Origin: Calonectria ilicicola
Taxonomy: Eukaryota > Ascomycota > Sordariomycetes > Hypocreales > Nectriaceae
DNA: 64,000 bases
Assembly (NCBI GenBank): GCA_020809705.1
Contig: CP085831.1
Coordinates: 124,001 to 188,000, forward strand
Direction of reading: 5' to 3'
Below, one piece after another: positions 11,539 to 24,402 of the stretch. The position numbers were made by a program, and so were the translations under genes. Each line of letters starts with the position of its first letter. Within the stretch, counting starts at the first letter, position 1. Below the pieces are notes generated by a model. That model ran no database searches. It saw only the letters and a list, made by a program, of their open reading frames with translations, and had not been told where the DNA came from.

Positions 11539-13029
11539 ATGCGTGCAACAGTTTGATCATAGTCTATTTTATTCTGGGGATTCTGGGCGTTACCAATGGC
11601 CATGTCGATTGGGACATACCAGAGATTAGGACCAACGGGATTACTTTATACCTTCTCTAGGTCGCTTTTGGCTGGTATTACTGAAGCTTGATTGGACAGA
11701 CCTCTTCGCTTGTTCCTACACAGGTTACTAACTCGAGATGCCAGCAACATTATCTTGGCTCAGTGCGCATCTTTGTTGGCAAAAGATTTTGAGCAAAACT
11801 TGGCACATCGATTTACCCAGAGCGATCTGGCCAAAAAAAAAAGAAAAAACAAGATGCATATGCTAAAAATAACATACAACACTCGTCCAATCAAACAGAA
11901 ATTTAGTCCTAAATATCACCTTGGCTTTAGTAATGGAGCCAAAGTAAAGTCAGCCTTGGAGGCCGCCAATGGACGCCTTTTTTAGCCTTGACTGGTTCGC
12001 CCAGGTAGGTGACGGTCGGTCGGTCGGAAACGCCCGAATTTTGATACGTGGATTGACAAAAGTGAAAAAAAGTGAAAAAAAAAAGGCATGTCTCGCATAT
12101 TTGTTATGAAACTTTTGTTATCATACAGTCTAATATCCAATGTGCTGCCAAAGAGCAAATTTTGACGACCAAACCCCCGATCTCGTCCATATTCCAATTG
12201 GTGCAGTGCACCGCCACAGTCCCGCCCACCATCATCTAGTGGCTGGAAAGGCCAATCGTTCTGTAATTGAAGGAGCTTCAGAGAGATAGCGTGACATGGC
12301 TGGCGACAGAGTTTGTGAGATGACAGGCTGAGCTGCGTTCCGTGCGGAGTTTGTGCTGTCACTTGTTCATGTTAGTCCTTGTTTTTTCACCCAACAAGCG
12401 CCGCCAGGTTCTGCAGATTGCACTCACTGGAGCATAGAGGAGGAGCACGAGGTACAGTTTGGTACCATAGACGCAGATTCGGGTTGATTGGGCATAATTT
12501 ATGTGTAATCCTGGAGTGGTTTGTTATAGAATCGCCGTTTGAGAGGACGTTGATCGTTTTGGCTTTGATCCTACCCATTGCACCGGCCATCCCTTTTATA
12601 TTCTCCCAGCCCCCGTTCAGTCTGTAACTAATTTTGTTTTCGCAAAAAGGGATTATTACGAAGGCAGTACTGCCTATTTGACTTGGAACCATGTTTTGCA
12701 GTTGTCGCATTACTTTGTTTGCGGTTCACCAGAAATGCGCCTTGGTGTTTTTGGAGCGGAGTTCTGCGCAATGCGCGCAAAACTAGCCCCACCACCAAGA
12801 CCACCAAGGTCATCATCAATCGCTGTAGTTGGTTAGGCTGGTCGCCTTGTCGTCGCGTCATGATCCGTACAGCTAATTGTTGCCTAAGACCGGCTATCCC
12901 GGTCGATTGGCAGTAAAAACAGTGTCCTTTTTCCTCTATCAACCTCGTTACCTCAAACGTGGATCCTATCGACACTGTTGCATCCGCAGCCGCCAAAGCA
13001 AGCCGCAATAAGGCGCAAGCGAGCCAACC
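11539..13029. other. Intergenic and 5' region of the C2H2-like gene
   Basis: No gene recognised. Contains simple A-rich runs near 12060-12085 and a GTCGGTCGGTCGG repeat near 12015. ORFs on both strands lack family features. Confidence 0.4.
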
Positions 13030-16000
13030 ATGGGAACCCCGAGGCGGCTAGGATGGGCGCTCCAACCTGCGGTGCCCGATTTTACCGGCGGTCAGGATAC
13101 AGAGCCAAATCCAGCAGTTTCTCTCAGAAAACAAATCAAAAATAATGGAAAGAAATACTTTGATCGAGTCAAACGCTTTACAAACCCTGGTGCTCATTCC
13201 TCAGCGATACAAGACAGCAGTAGCTCTCAAGACAAGCGGCTCAACCACACCCCAATAATGGCCGGGTTTGATGCATCGGAATCATTACAACAAAGTCTAT
13301 CGCAGTCCAACCCGAATCCTACTACACCAAACAAAAGTCGTTTAAGTCACGACGACCAAACACGTCTCAGTTGTCAAACACACGACGAGAGTAGGACAGG
13401 GGGAGCAACAAGATACCTGCCAAGGATGTCAATTGCATCTTTTACAGGTGGATCAAGGCAAGCATCAGGAAGCGAAAGCATCTCCCACAGCCCCGAAACC
13501 TCTATAAAGAAAGGCCAGGGTCCACGGTACTGGTTAAGAATGTTAAAGGGTTACACTACATTCATCAAGGCGCCGACAATTCAGCAGTTGGTTACACAAG
13601 ATGCCTCGGAGCCTGATATTCCGACGGCGGGCGATCTTATGGGAGTTGGCAGCCATTTTCCTCAATCACATACTGTTGAGGGCTCATTCACACAGCATTC
13701 ACAGCTGAAAACATCCAACCCTAGCCAAGGTACGAGCTGTCAAACTCGTGTTTATTTCATACTAATTACTCTAGGTTTAGGATCTCACCCCATAGGAACT
13801 CCGCAGGATCCGGCTGTCAGCATCCAAGTAAGTAAATATCTTGACCTTTCCGATCTAAAGGACCGAGAATTAATACAAAATTCTCTAGAAAGCCTCGATA
13901 GCTTCCACCCACTCATATCATAGACGTTCCATCACTGGGGTGCTTAAAGACAATCATGACGGTCTGGCGATAGACAATTTCTCCGCTCCAAGTCTTTCAC
14001 GAAGATTCTCAAACGACACCAACCCTATCTCTGTTGGGGCTCCGGAATCGATATTCGATAGACCAAGTTCCATCGTTTCATCCGCAACTAGCACGTGGGA
14101 TCTCTCGAACAGGCTAAGCTCTATCTATATGCGAAATAGCTCAAACGCAAAACAGACCATGTCTTGTTCGTCCTTGAATACAAATAATACCCAACCCTCA
14201 GAGGTTGAACTCGACGATAACCCTATTTCCAACCCGTCTAACAGCCTTGTATCAGTGACGCAAGCTGTTGACGACTTGGTCAATTGTCAGGAGAACTGTA
14301 TTTCAGATCAGGGTACTACCACAGGTTGGGTAACTCAACGGCGACACGATAGAGACAGTCGTATCCCTGAAATATTCCGCCATGATAAGTCAACCGACAA
14401 TGACATCGAACACGATGTTTCACAAACGGAAATAAACTTAACAACCGTGAAAGACTTGGGGACCGCCAGCAAATCAGGTTTAAGTATTATCGAGGAACAG
14501 TGTTCAGATGCTGGGTGTTCAAACTATGATGCGATTCCAGATCGTGGGGATCCTGGAGAAAACACTGTAGCCAGGCATCTCTCCGTCACATCTCACCATT
14601 CAATACGACGAGCCAGGTCATGTTCGGAAATAGAGACAGTTTTAGGCCCCCCGTCACTCTTATCTACAGACTCTAGAGCACGTGCAACCACTCCCGCAAC
14701 GTCCGTGGCAGATCGGCTTGGATCAGATATCTCGGAGATCATTGATGCCAGTGATGACAACGACACCATGTCCGACTTCTCCGACGAAACAGATGAATCA
14801 CTGTTAGATGCATTTGCAGCCACATCCTTGGACCAAGGCTTCTTCCGCACTATAGTTGTTTTAAAAGATCACGTCTCGTCACTCGTGTTTGAAAGAATCA
14901 CACAATGGATTAGAACGTGTTCCCCAGGAGAATGCAGCGGTGATTCCCCGTCTAATTATGGATCTTCCTTTAATACAGGGTGTGGCAACTCATCTAGTCA
15001 GGATAGAGGCAGTAAAAAGAGAGGATTCTACAGTGGTGGATCAGATAGAGGTAATGGTGACGACCAGGGCAAGAGACGTAAAACAGACAATGTTTTGGTG
15101 AACAACCGTGAAATTCAGCCACCTAGGGAGTTAGCATGCCCGTTCTCCAAGAGATATTCCAAGGATCTTCTCCCGAATTCATGCGGCACAAAGGGCTGGG
15201 TAGAGGTCCGCCGGATCAAGTAAGTGTGGTACAAACCAGTCCAAAGATGAACAAAACCTAATGGCAATAGGGAGCATATTTATAGGAAACACCAGGTTCC
15301 CCTACATTGTGACAGGTGCTTTGAAGAGTTTCGCACTGAACCACAACTAAAGCAGCACCTTCGGCAAGATGAACGTTGCGAAGTTATCAGTCCTATCAAT
15401 ACCATGATTGGCATTGATAGTGAAACAAAGAAAAGGTTGCAAAGCAGGCGAGGGATACAGCATCTCTCGGAGGAAACTCGCTGGGAACATATGTACAAGA
15501 TTATCTTCCCCGACGACGAAGAAGTGCCATCACCTTGTCAGTATGACTCAGTTGGTTTATGGTTACAAACAAACTAAATATTGTATAGATCATGATCCGC
15601 AAACCCCGACAGAGGCCATGAAGCCGGAATCCTTTGATGAATATATCAAATTTCTACGACGAGAAGTCCCAGTCAGGGCCATCAGCAAGATAACCAAAAG
15701 CTTTCTCAAGGTACCAGAAATACAGCAACGACTCGAAGGCTTAGAAAGAACTTTGTCAAGCGCGATTCATAACGCAGTCTGGGAGGCATTTGACAACATA
15801 TTTCAGGTGTCCACAACACAGCTCACGCCCCCAGTGATTTCTAGACATCCGAGTTCAGAGAGTACAGCTTCGGGAATACAGAATGTTTCTACACATCGTT
15901 CAGGGCCATCGACTCCATGGTCCAAGGATTCTAACGGCACATCAGAACAAAACAAAAGGCCTCTTTTCTCAGCTACAGATATCTCGAGGCCAGAAAACAC

Positions 16001-16268
16001 GACTGCGAATTTCATCATGCCTCCCACTGTTACTCAGGACAGTTACTTCACCGAGATTACCCAAGCTAATGAATCGCTCAATGGTTTTCAATTACCCCAA
16101 TCTGAATTTAATGGCCGACAAGTGTTTCTTGAAGGCCAATCTATGATATCAAGTTGGTCAAGCCCGTCTAGTGAACCTGGGGTACCGGAATTGGCGCCTC
16201 ACATCGACTTGGTGGAGATGGCCCAGATCAATTTTGATGAGTATCCAGTGTACAGCGCAAAGCTATAG
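13030..16268 (+). CDS. Large Ser/Thr-rich protein with fungal C2H2-like zinc-binding module
   Basis: Five exons (13030-13729, 13775-13827, 13889-15219, 15271-15536, 15589-16268) sum to 3030 nt, 1009 aa. The first ~680 residues are low-complexity Ser/Asn/Asp-rich. Then comes a basic stretch (QGKRRKTDN) and a common fungal module: ACPFSKRYS, GWVEVRRIKEHIYRKHQVP, LHCDRCFEEF and a final LKQHLRQDERC, with Cys/His spacing able to bind zinc. The rest is polar and probably disordered. A nuclear or nucleic-acid-binding role is likely but not shown. Intron 1 is only 45 nt and in frame, so it could be retained; its CTAAT branch and TCTAG acceptor favour splicing. Confidence 0.75.
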
Positions 16269-16343
16269 ATGAATTCATGACCGTCACATCCGCACCACTC
16301 TATCCTTGAGATTTATGAGCCGAAAATGAATCGCTCGGTTCTT

Positions 16344-17429
16344 TTATTCAGCGTCCAACTCTACAGAGTCCCCGAAGCAATCAGATAACATTGCGGCTGG
16401 ATACCGGCCTCCTTTTGTCCCACCTATGCTCTCGATGGCGCTTCGAATTCTCTGATCGTCTTCTTTGGTGATCTCCACATCGATAGCGCCAGCATTGTCC
16501 TCCAAGTACTTGATGTGTTTAGTACCTGCGATCGGGATGAAATCTAGCACTGTTAGGGTTGAATGTTTCAAGCCACGACGGGAAAACTGACCTTCTCCTT
16601 GAGCCAGGGCCCAGGAAATTGTAAGACGACTAGGGGTCGTGTTCTTTTCTCGGGCAATACTGGCCAGCGTCTCAACAAGTTTCAAGTTGGCTGGGAAGTT
16701 TTCGGGAAAGAATCGAGGGTGGTTGAGGCGGTTATCCTTTGCATCAAAATCATCTCTGCTCTTGATGCTGCCAGTGAGGAATCCGCGACCAAGGGGCGCG
16801 TAGGCCACAATTTTGACACCCAGCTCTCGCGCAGTAGCAAGGAAGTTTGTCTGCTCCGATTCAATATCCAGAGCAAAGGGAGAAAACTCCATCTGTGCCG
16901 CAGCGATGGGATGAACAGCGTGTGCTCTCCTCAAAGTACGCGCAGAGCATTCCGAAAGACCCAGATACCTAATTTTGCCCTCAGCTTTGAGCTCTGCCAT
17001 GGCTTGCACTGTCTTTTCAATGGGCGTTTTTGGATCAACTCTGTGCTGATAGTAAAGATCCACATGGTCAGTCCCCAAGCGTTCTAGACTGTCTGCCAAT
17101 GCCTGTTTCACATATTCAGGTGTACCAATTATTTCGTTCTTTCCATCGACTCTCCTATTGCCAAACTTTGTGGCGAGGAAGATCTCATTGCGACGGCCGG
17201 TCTCCGTGAACCAACGCCCAATGAGAAGTTCGTTGGTGAATGGGCCGTAGATGTCGCTCGTGTCCCAAAAGGTGATTCCAAGATCTGCAGCTCTGGTGAG
17301 AACCTCTAAGGATTCTGTATCATTGTAGCCGCCAAATGAGGCATATTGGTGGCTCATTCCCATACACCCCAAACCTTGAGCCGACACGAAATCATCTCCG
17401 ATTTTTCGCTGCGGATATTTTGCTACCAT
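16344..17429 (-). CDS. Aldo/keto reductase
   Basis: A TIM-barrel NADPH oxidoreductase of the AKR superfamily. The catalytic tetrad is visible: Asp and Tyr in FWDTSDIYG, Lys in LATKFGNR and His in YYQHRVD. The NADPH-binding end reads FIPIAGTKHIKYLEDN. A 48-nt in-frame GT-AG segment at 16544-16591 interrupts the conserved WALAQGE/DFIPI junction and is almost certainly an intron, giving about 345 aa rather than 361. It ends 75 bp from the 3' end of the convergent C2H2-like gene. The substrate cannot be told. Confidence 0.9.
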   Translation of the reverse strand: MVAKYPQRKIGDDFVSAQGLGCMGMSHQYASFGGYNDTESLEVLTRAADLGITFWDTSDIYGPFTNELLIGRWFTETGRRNEIFLATKFGNRRVDGKNEIIGTPEYVKQALADSLERLGTDHVDLYYQHRVDPKTPIEKTVQAMAELKAEGKIRYLGLSECSARTLRRAHAVHPIAAAQMEFSPFALDIESEQTNFLATARELGVKIVAYAPLGRGFLTGSIKSRDDFDAKDNRLNHPRFFPENFPANLKLVETLASIAREKNTTPSRLTISWALAQGEGQFSRRGLKHSTLTVLDFIPIAGTKHIKYLEDNAGAIDVEITKEDDQRIRSAIESIGGTKGGRYPAAMLSDCFGDSVELDAE

Positions 17430-18333
17430 TTTTGCAGACCAAAGAATTGTTTTGCACGATGCGTAGTGATGATAGTTGTCGAGAATTGGTGAAGATGAGT
17501 TAAGTGATTTGATCTTGGGAGGGTTATTCTACGGGAAAACTCGGCTTTAAGACACTTAAGATACTTTCGGCCTCCCACTACATTGCTATGATCGGATTCA
17601 AATCACGACATGGGGCATTTGCTTTATTAGGATTAGCTCATATTGGCAAGTGGATTGAAACTCAAGTGTTGATCTCAGGTTGGTGGCCAAGTTTTGAGTA
17701 TGATTGCACATTCAGTTTTTGCAATGACAGCCCACAATCTCAACTATCAATATCATGCTATTAACTTAGCCCGAGTGATCCATTGGTAATTTTTTTTTTC
17801 CCTCGGCAGAATTTTGCATCGTCGGTCTTCTCTCATTCCCAATTTGGTGGGGCTATTAGCTGGCATTGCGGAGCAGCCTACTGAACCGTACCAGAAACCA
17901 TTTATCTGATTAATTGTGATATTTGCATAGAATATGTAGCGTCTAATTATCCTATGCATACTGTATAAGTTGACATATGGTCGGACTGTTGGTCCATTGT
18001 GGCATTTTAATCGCTGAGAGCTAAGACATTAGCGAGTGGCTACTTCAAGCCGTTCTGGTGGTAAGTAGCAAAAGCAGTATGTTGTAAATGCCCTAACTCT
18101 CACAAACGTAAACAGCGGAAATTGACCCGCTTTGCCAAGAACAATTACGTGAGGAGTCTGTGAATAGGTAACAGCAGGCGGTCTACCTACCGTCCCAAAA
18201 CCAAGTGCTTATAACAAGTTGACTACCAACTAACTTGTGTTTGGGAAGTTTCAACCTTAACCTCTTGCCTTTTGTTACCCACGCGTAGAGTCAACGGTTA
18301 ACAAGCTTCAATCCACCCAATCTCTCATTTCCC
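17430..18333. other. Intergenic
   Basis: Promoter side of the aldo/keto reductase; nothing else recognised. Confidence 0.4.
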
Positions 18334-19265
18334 ATGGATTTCCCATTTGATCCAGTTCGGTGTGCCGAACTCCATAACCAACTTCTTGCCAACGCTATCT
18401 CCCACATCACATCCCTGATGCAGTACAAGAAGTGAGACGTGATGTCCTCACTAGATGGCTCAATCTACCACCAGAGATGCGCAAAACAGATATTCCCGAG
18501 AGAGGACTACTTTGGACCTTCCTATCATTGATCGACTCTAACAAGCCTGATAAAATCCCGCTCACACGTGAACCGATGTAGCCTGAGCCGTCCCAGTTTG
18601 ACAATATCCTCCACGAAACCCCGGATGAACGTCCTTTCATTCTATTGTATCACGACCGAACACAGACTCCTCGAATGGACGGCGGGCTCTACTTTGATTT
18701 CGACTACGACACAGTCCTTTGGTCGCGATTTGACATTGACATATTTTCACCTGAAAACAATGTCGCCGCTCTCGAGGTGGCCCTCGAGAGGACCTTAAAT
18801 ATGTGGAATTGTGGAAAGTTCGTTTTATGCAATGATGACTACTCTGACGGTGGCGTGGAAAACACGCTCTGTTATCAGAACTGGACGCCTCAAGATCTGG
18901 AGAAGACCATCCTTACTTGGGAGCATCTGTTGGCCTTGATCAAAGTGTCTTCCACTGCCAGAAGGTACAAGTCTGCCACCACTTCTTGAACCCCCATCTA
19001 CCGCTTTGGTCGATCAATTTGAAACAGGGTCCTTGGCAAAGGCTTTCCTCTGCCGTGCAAAGCGGCCCTCTTTCAAGTACATAGCACCCGGGGGCCAACC
19101 CAGGGGATGCAGCTTGAATGGATGTTTGCTCTTTGGATTGCGAATCTGGCAGAGGACCCAACATGGAAAGTTGGAGTAAATGGAGTAGAGCTGCCGCATA
19201 CATGGTTTACTGATCCTGAAATGGCGTTATATCGGAGCTTGTGTTGGGTAGAGGACTCTCGATAG
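18334..19265 (+). pseudogene. Broken conserved fungal hypothetical gene
   Basis: Coding-like segments in changing frames give one protein-like series: MDFPFDPVRCAELHNQLL, then LTRWLNLPPEMRKTDIPERG, then GGLYFDFDYDTVLWSRFD, then LAKAFLCRAKRPSFKYIAPG, then NGVELPHTWFTDPEMALYRS, ending at a TAG at 19263-19265. An in-frame TAG sits at 18579-18581 and the frame shifts near 18420, 18965 and 19095. Some shifts could be introns (GTACAAG near 18966), but the TAG and the shift near 19095 have no good splice solution. No function is recognised. Confidence 0.5.
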
Positions 19266-20140
19266 CTCAAAGCTTCGCAAGCACGGTCATAAGGCAGATA
19301 AGGAGGGTAACTTATTTCACTTTTTGTGTTGATGGACAAGAGAGGGGCATGGAAACGCAGGGCATCTACATGAAGCCATCTACATGGGAAGCTGATGCAG
19401 CATCAGCAGGCCAAGGCCAGGGTCATGGCGGGATCATGCAATTCAGGGAAGCATCGCTCATGGAGCCGCCCAAGTTATGCTTCCCGCGCCAATTGCTCAT
19501 CAGGTGACTTCTCTTGACTGCAAGGCCGCCCAACGGTTGTGCACTGGGGGTGGAAAGGGAAGGCGTCTCGATACCCAAGTCGGACAACTTGATAGCTGCG
19601 AGGTGTCTGCGGGACAAATGTAGAGCAAGACGGGGCAGACACAGCTAGGCGAGAGAAGTGCCGAGCCGTCGCGCGTGATTTTTCTGTTTTTCTTGCGTTT
19701 GCATCATTGCTTCGTTCGCCTCGTTCGCCTCGTTCGTCCGCTCGTCGTGCTCGTCGCGCTTCTTCCGTCTGGGCGTGGCCATCGCATCGTCAGGTGGCGG
19801 TGTGGGGCAAAGACCCTTTTTCAGCCGCTCCCTTTCGCCATGAGTAGTTATCTCATCTTGTCATCAACTTCCGAGGATCATCGAAGGGTGTCAGTTGCCA
19901 CTTGCTAGCATCGTCAAGATGTCGCGCCTTGCATTTCCAATGGCGGAGACGCGTAAACCCAAGTGCGACTAGAACCCCTAAATGTGGCTGGTAGTCCGCC
20001 ACAAAGTGGCTTGACAGCGCTCCAATCCTCCAGCTACCCTACAAACGAGAGAAACTTAGATAAATTAGGGCCTGCGATAATATTATGATATGGTATCAGA
20101 ACAAGTAAATTTACATGGAAGTCTCCGTGGCCTCAGCTAC
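19266..20140. other. Intergenic with short TTCGCCTCG tandem repeat
   Basis: A short tandem repeat of the CGTTCGCCT type lies at about 19708-19750. No gene is recognised in this stretch, and the short ORFs look like chance. Confidence 0.4.
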
Positions 20141-23100
20141 TTAACCATTTGTAGGATTAGTGGGCGGTATCTGTTGGCCGGTCATGCCATACTGCGATTG
20201 AGCATCTTGGCTGTTGAACCAAGCTGTCCAAGCCGACTGCTGATGCTGGTTCAAAGGCTGTGATTGTAGCTGCGGTGGCAGCAGCGAAGTTGGTTGCGGT
20301 TGCAGTGAGGCTGGATTCTGGAGATCACCAGGCCCCTGCATCGGACCACCAATGGCACTCCCGCTCTGGCCAGCACCCGTATATCCTATATTTGTATGTG
20401 TATGGTCATACCGCGGCTGAGGCTGGTGGATAACCGACGGAGCAAGTTGCTCTGAGCCTGGCTGTTGCAGTGGCATACGTGGAGGAATAGTCTGCTGGGG
20501 CGGATAGGCCGGTGGCTGCTGCATACTATATTGCTGCCCAAAGCCTTGGTTTGGGTAGAGACCCTGCTGTTGCTGCTGCTGCTGAATAACCTGCTTAGTA
20601 TCCGGGCGCTGCTGGCCCTGCGACCCAAGGAGGAAAGCCCTTTTCCAGTCCTCGGCACTACTACGGGAGGCTCCACCAATACCATCATTTTCGTTAGCCC
20701 AAATGGCGCGCAGCCGGCCGTCTTTTGCACGGCGAGAGGAGTTGGTCCCATATAAGTCGTACATATACTTTGTGAACTGGAGGTATGCGTCTCGGACCGT
20801 CTCAAAGGGTTTGACGCCAAGTGTGATAACAGCATCGGGTTTCAGGATAGTCTTGCTGCTGTCACCCTGAGCGTGGAATTCAGCTAGCGCTAGTGCTGTT
20901 TGACACGCATTGCGAATCTGTCTGCCATTCCAACGTGCGTTGGGGTGCTCGTCGAAATGCTTGTATGCGAAATTGATAATGTCCAATGTTTCGATCTGGA
21001 TGCGTCTACCTCTCTGGCGGAAGCGCTCTTGGATCATATCCATGTTAAGCTTGAATACCTTGCCCGTCTTTTCACGGTTTAGCTCTGGATAATATAGACT
21101 GATGTGGATGCGCGATGCGAAGGCCTCGTCGAAATCGCCAACGCGGTTAGTGGTCAAGAAGAGGATACCGGAGTAGTACTCCAGCACACGAAGAAAAACT
21201 ATTGTTGAAAGTTAGAGGTTTGATATAGGAAGATCAGAATTAGCACCTAAGGTGTAAACTTGCCTGCTACCAGTCCATTTCGTTTAAAGTCCTCTTTGGT
21301 CCTCTCAGCGAGGAATACGTCAGCCTCATCCAACAGAAGGATGCAGCCCCATTTGCTGGTCAAGGCGAAGTTTGTCTCTAGTGCTTTTTCGACTTCTTTC
21401 GCCGTTGCACCTAGGTCACCTAGTAATTATTAGCGATAGTCCCTGTCTCCCGAGTCGCGTATTGATTCCCGGGCCTTACCACACGTGATTTGAAACAGAG
21501 GTTTTTGGAATAGTTCCGCCACACCCTCTGATCAAAGTTGAATTAACGTTAGCCAGGCGACCTCAAAATAAGTAGAAGGTGTATTTCGAACCAGCTGTAG
21601 ATGTTTTACCGACTCCAGGTGCGCCGTGAAGCAGCAAAATAAGACCCTTTCCTGCAGTACACATCAGCACAATCCTGTAACTCACAGAATAAGATAATCT
21701 TTACCTTTTCCTTTGACAATATCGAAGTGCTCTCGTTGACCTGCTGCTGATTCTTTGTCTCGAAAATGCTGCGAAATAAGTGACACGATCATTGACTGAT
21801 GTCCCTCCTCTAGGACGAGGCGTTCAAAGGCCGTTGGCGGCTCTTCATTGGTTGTCTCACTGGACTGTGACTTGTTAGCATCCGGAAGCGTTTCGGGTGT
21901 ATGGACCTCAGTTAGGTAGGAGAGATCTAGCTGGGCTGAAGCAGAGTAGAGTTAGTACAAAAGGGATTTGACATTGGAATTTAAGAGAAGTGACCCACCC
22001 CATTTACGGCTGCGTATAACAAATCCGAAGACACGATATGACATGATAGCCAGCTCATCTTCTGAGACATCGTAACCTTTTCCTGGACCTATCTTGAGCT
22101 CTTTGAGGGGTCGTGGGATGATGTCAACCGAGGGCTGCTCAAATCTTGACTGCGTCTTGCGCAGGAGGCTGTCGATGTATTCAGTCCTTTGCTTCGCATC
22201 CACGTACACGTCGTTGTGTACTGTGCTCGTGCGACAACAGGCTGCGTCGCAATCCGAATCTGCAGAATCCGAATCTGAACCATTTCCATCACCAACCAGA
22301 AACTCCACTTTTGGCTTCTCTAGGAGGTCATCTTTGTCTTCAACTGAGAAGGCCGTTTCGAAATCGATAACCACTTGGCTCTCCACATCGTCTCTTTCTG
22401 TCAATGTAGGTCCGGCATAGTACATGTGCTTCACCGAGGCAACATCAAGGAATTTGGCGCCTCTGCGAATCAACTTCCTCCTGTACTTTTCCTCGTGAGG
22501 GAGATTCTTGACCTCGGCCCACTCGGAATCAGTGAATTCAATCCGCTTCAGGGGATGAAAGCGAAGAGGGTATATGTCGAGTGAGGTGATGTCCTTTTCA
22601 GAATCGAATTTCTTGAAATTGAACGACTTTGAAACTGGCCCGACATACGTGCCGTCAAAGTCGATGTACACGCATGTGACAATGAGGTCAGGCTTGTCAC
22701 GTTTCTTACGTACCCATTTGTTCCGAGAAGAAACGGCATGGTGTCTAGCGAGCTTGACGCCGATAACGCGGTAAGCTTGTTTTCCATCGCTGCCAATAAC
22801 TTCCACTCCAGGCCGGAAAAGATGCCAGAGGTCCGTGAAGAAGACTTTGCGACAATTAATCCCCTCGAGATATGTTACCTTAGGCGTGATGTCTGAATCA
22901 AAAAATTCTAGGAGACACTTCAGGTGCTCTAGTGCGGTTGCCGACTTTGTAATATCGTCAGAGTCATCTTCTTCAGCTTCCTTCTCTTCATTTGCTTCAT
23001 CACCGTCGCTATTCGGCTCAACACCTGCCTTTTTTCCTTCCGTAGCCATAGAATCATCTGTGGCTCCTTTTGAGCCCACTACCTCTCGAGGCGAATCTGT

Positions 23101-24402
23101 GTCCGGATTCTTAGCAGGTGCGCTCTTGTCCTCTGCCTGACGAGTTGTGCTATCTGTGGTGACCGAGTCATCCTTCTCAGTTACCGGTTGGGTGCTAAAC
23201 CTTTTCTCCAGTGCCAAGCACTAGTCTCGCAGTGCTTGCTCGCGATAAACGAGCGACTTGAAAGGCCTGACGAAGACAATCCCTCCATCCATCTCCGTCT
23301 CGCCGGCTACGTCTTCATTCAAAACTTTGTTTAGAATGGTGAACAAAATGGACGAGTGGATGCAGATTCTCTCAGGTTGGCGCGCTTGTCCAGATGGTGC
23401 TGAGGCAACCGTCTTGGTATCCTCGAGTATGTCCAACTTGCGAGGGGGGCGGTATGACGATCCATACCAATCATAGATGTCAAAGTCGTCATCAATCACA
23501 GGCTCAGTCATCAGAATGTCAATGACACATGGAGCCTTCCCCCAGAGCTTCGCCAGTCGCTTAAAGGAGTCCCAACCCACCCGATTGAGCTTGGTCTCAG
23601 CGTAGCTAGGAAGTCCATCCTCTGCTTCTGCAGCTTCATCGTCATCGGACTGGTCCAAATTGGTTTTTTGCTGGCCGGCATTCATTTTGCGTTGAGCCTC
23701 CTCGGCCTCTTTGAGCTTTGCTTGTCTCCTCTGTTCGTGTTCCTCAGCTAGGAAGAGGCGGTCGAGATCCCACTCAAAGTTCTTCCGGAGCCGCTCGCGG
23801 CGGAGGCCATAGTCGATAGTGCGGTCATAATCCTCATAACCAGACGGGTTTCTGTCTTGCTTTTCTTTGTCGCTCTTGTGTGAAATCTTGAATGGATCGG
23901 GCCTTTTGTAGTCAGATTCTGAATCAAGATGCCAGATGTAATCCCACGGTCCCCACGGAAGTGACCCAGTCCAATTCCGCGAAGTCCTAGACATTTCCCA
24001 ATCGCATAGGCCAGACTTGAGTGCCCAGTCTCTTCTGTGCTCATAAAGGAATTGCTCCATCCTCTTGTATTCATCCATGTCAGTCATCATTTTTGGCTGC
24101 TGTGGCTGTTGTCCAGGGAGTGGAGAGACATGATCCGAATCCTGGTGTCTGCTGGCTACACTGGCATTGGCATGTCTCTCGAGGTCCGCCAACTTCGCCT
24201 TCAGAGCCTGAATCTCGTCTACGAGTGTGGCAGCACTAGAAGCAACAGGCTTCCGTTTGTCTCCCCCCGGGAGTCCATCCAGCTCAATACCACTGACGCC
24301 ATCCTGACTAGTGGTTGGCGAGCTTGTTGTTTCAGCTCCGGCCCCGATAGAGTCAGACATGTCGAACTTATCGGTGCCTTGGCTTGTGCTGTTCGAGCCC
24401 AT
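20141..24402 (-). CDS. DUF7025-type AAA ATPase with one in-frame TAG
   Basis: A large AAA-family ATPase. From the N terminus it has an acidic Ser/Thr-rich leader, a coiled-coil segment (LVDEIQALKAKLADLERHA), a central region of the kind labelled DUF7025 in fungal proteins, then the ATPase core split by several introns between 21950 and 21190. That core carries Walker A HGAPGVGKT and Walker B LLLDEADVF, with LTTNRVGDFDEAFASRI as the sensor/Arg-finger region. The tail is Gln/Pro-rich with a run of Gln. The long exon 24402-21990 is open except for a single TAG at 23223-23221, between LRD and CLALEKRF. TGG to TAG is the simplest origin. If real, the TAG truncates the protein to 393 aa without the ATPase domain. 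Confidence 0.8.

Noticed and set aside
22835..24239. Several plus-strand ORFs of 60-110 codons
   Set aside because: Shadows of the minus-strand AAA ATPase exon.
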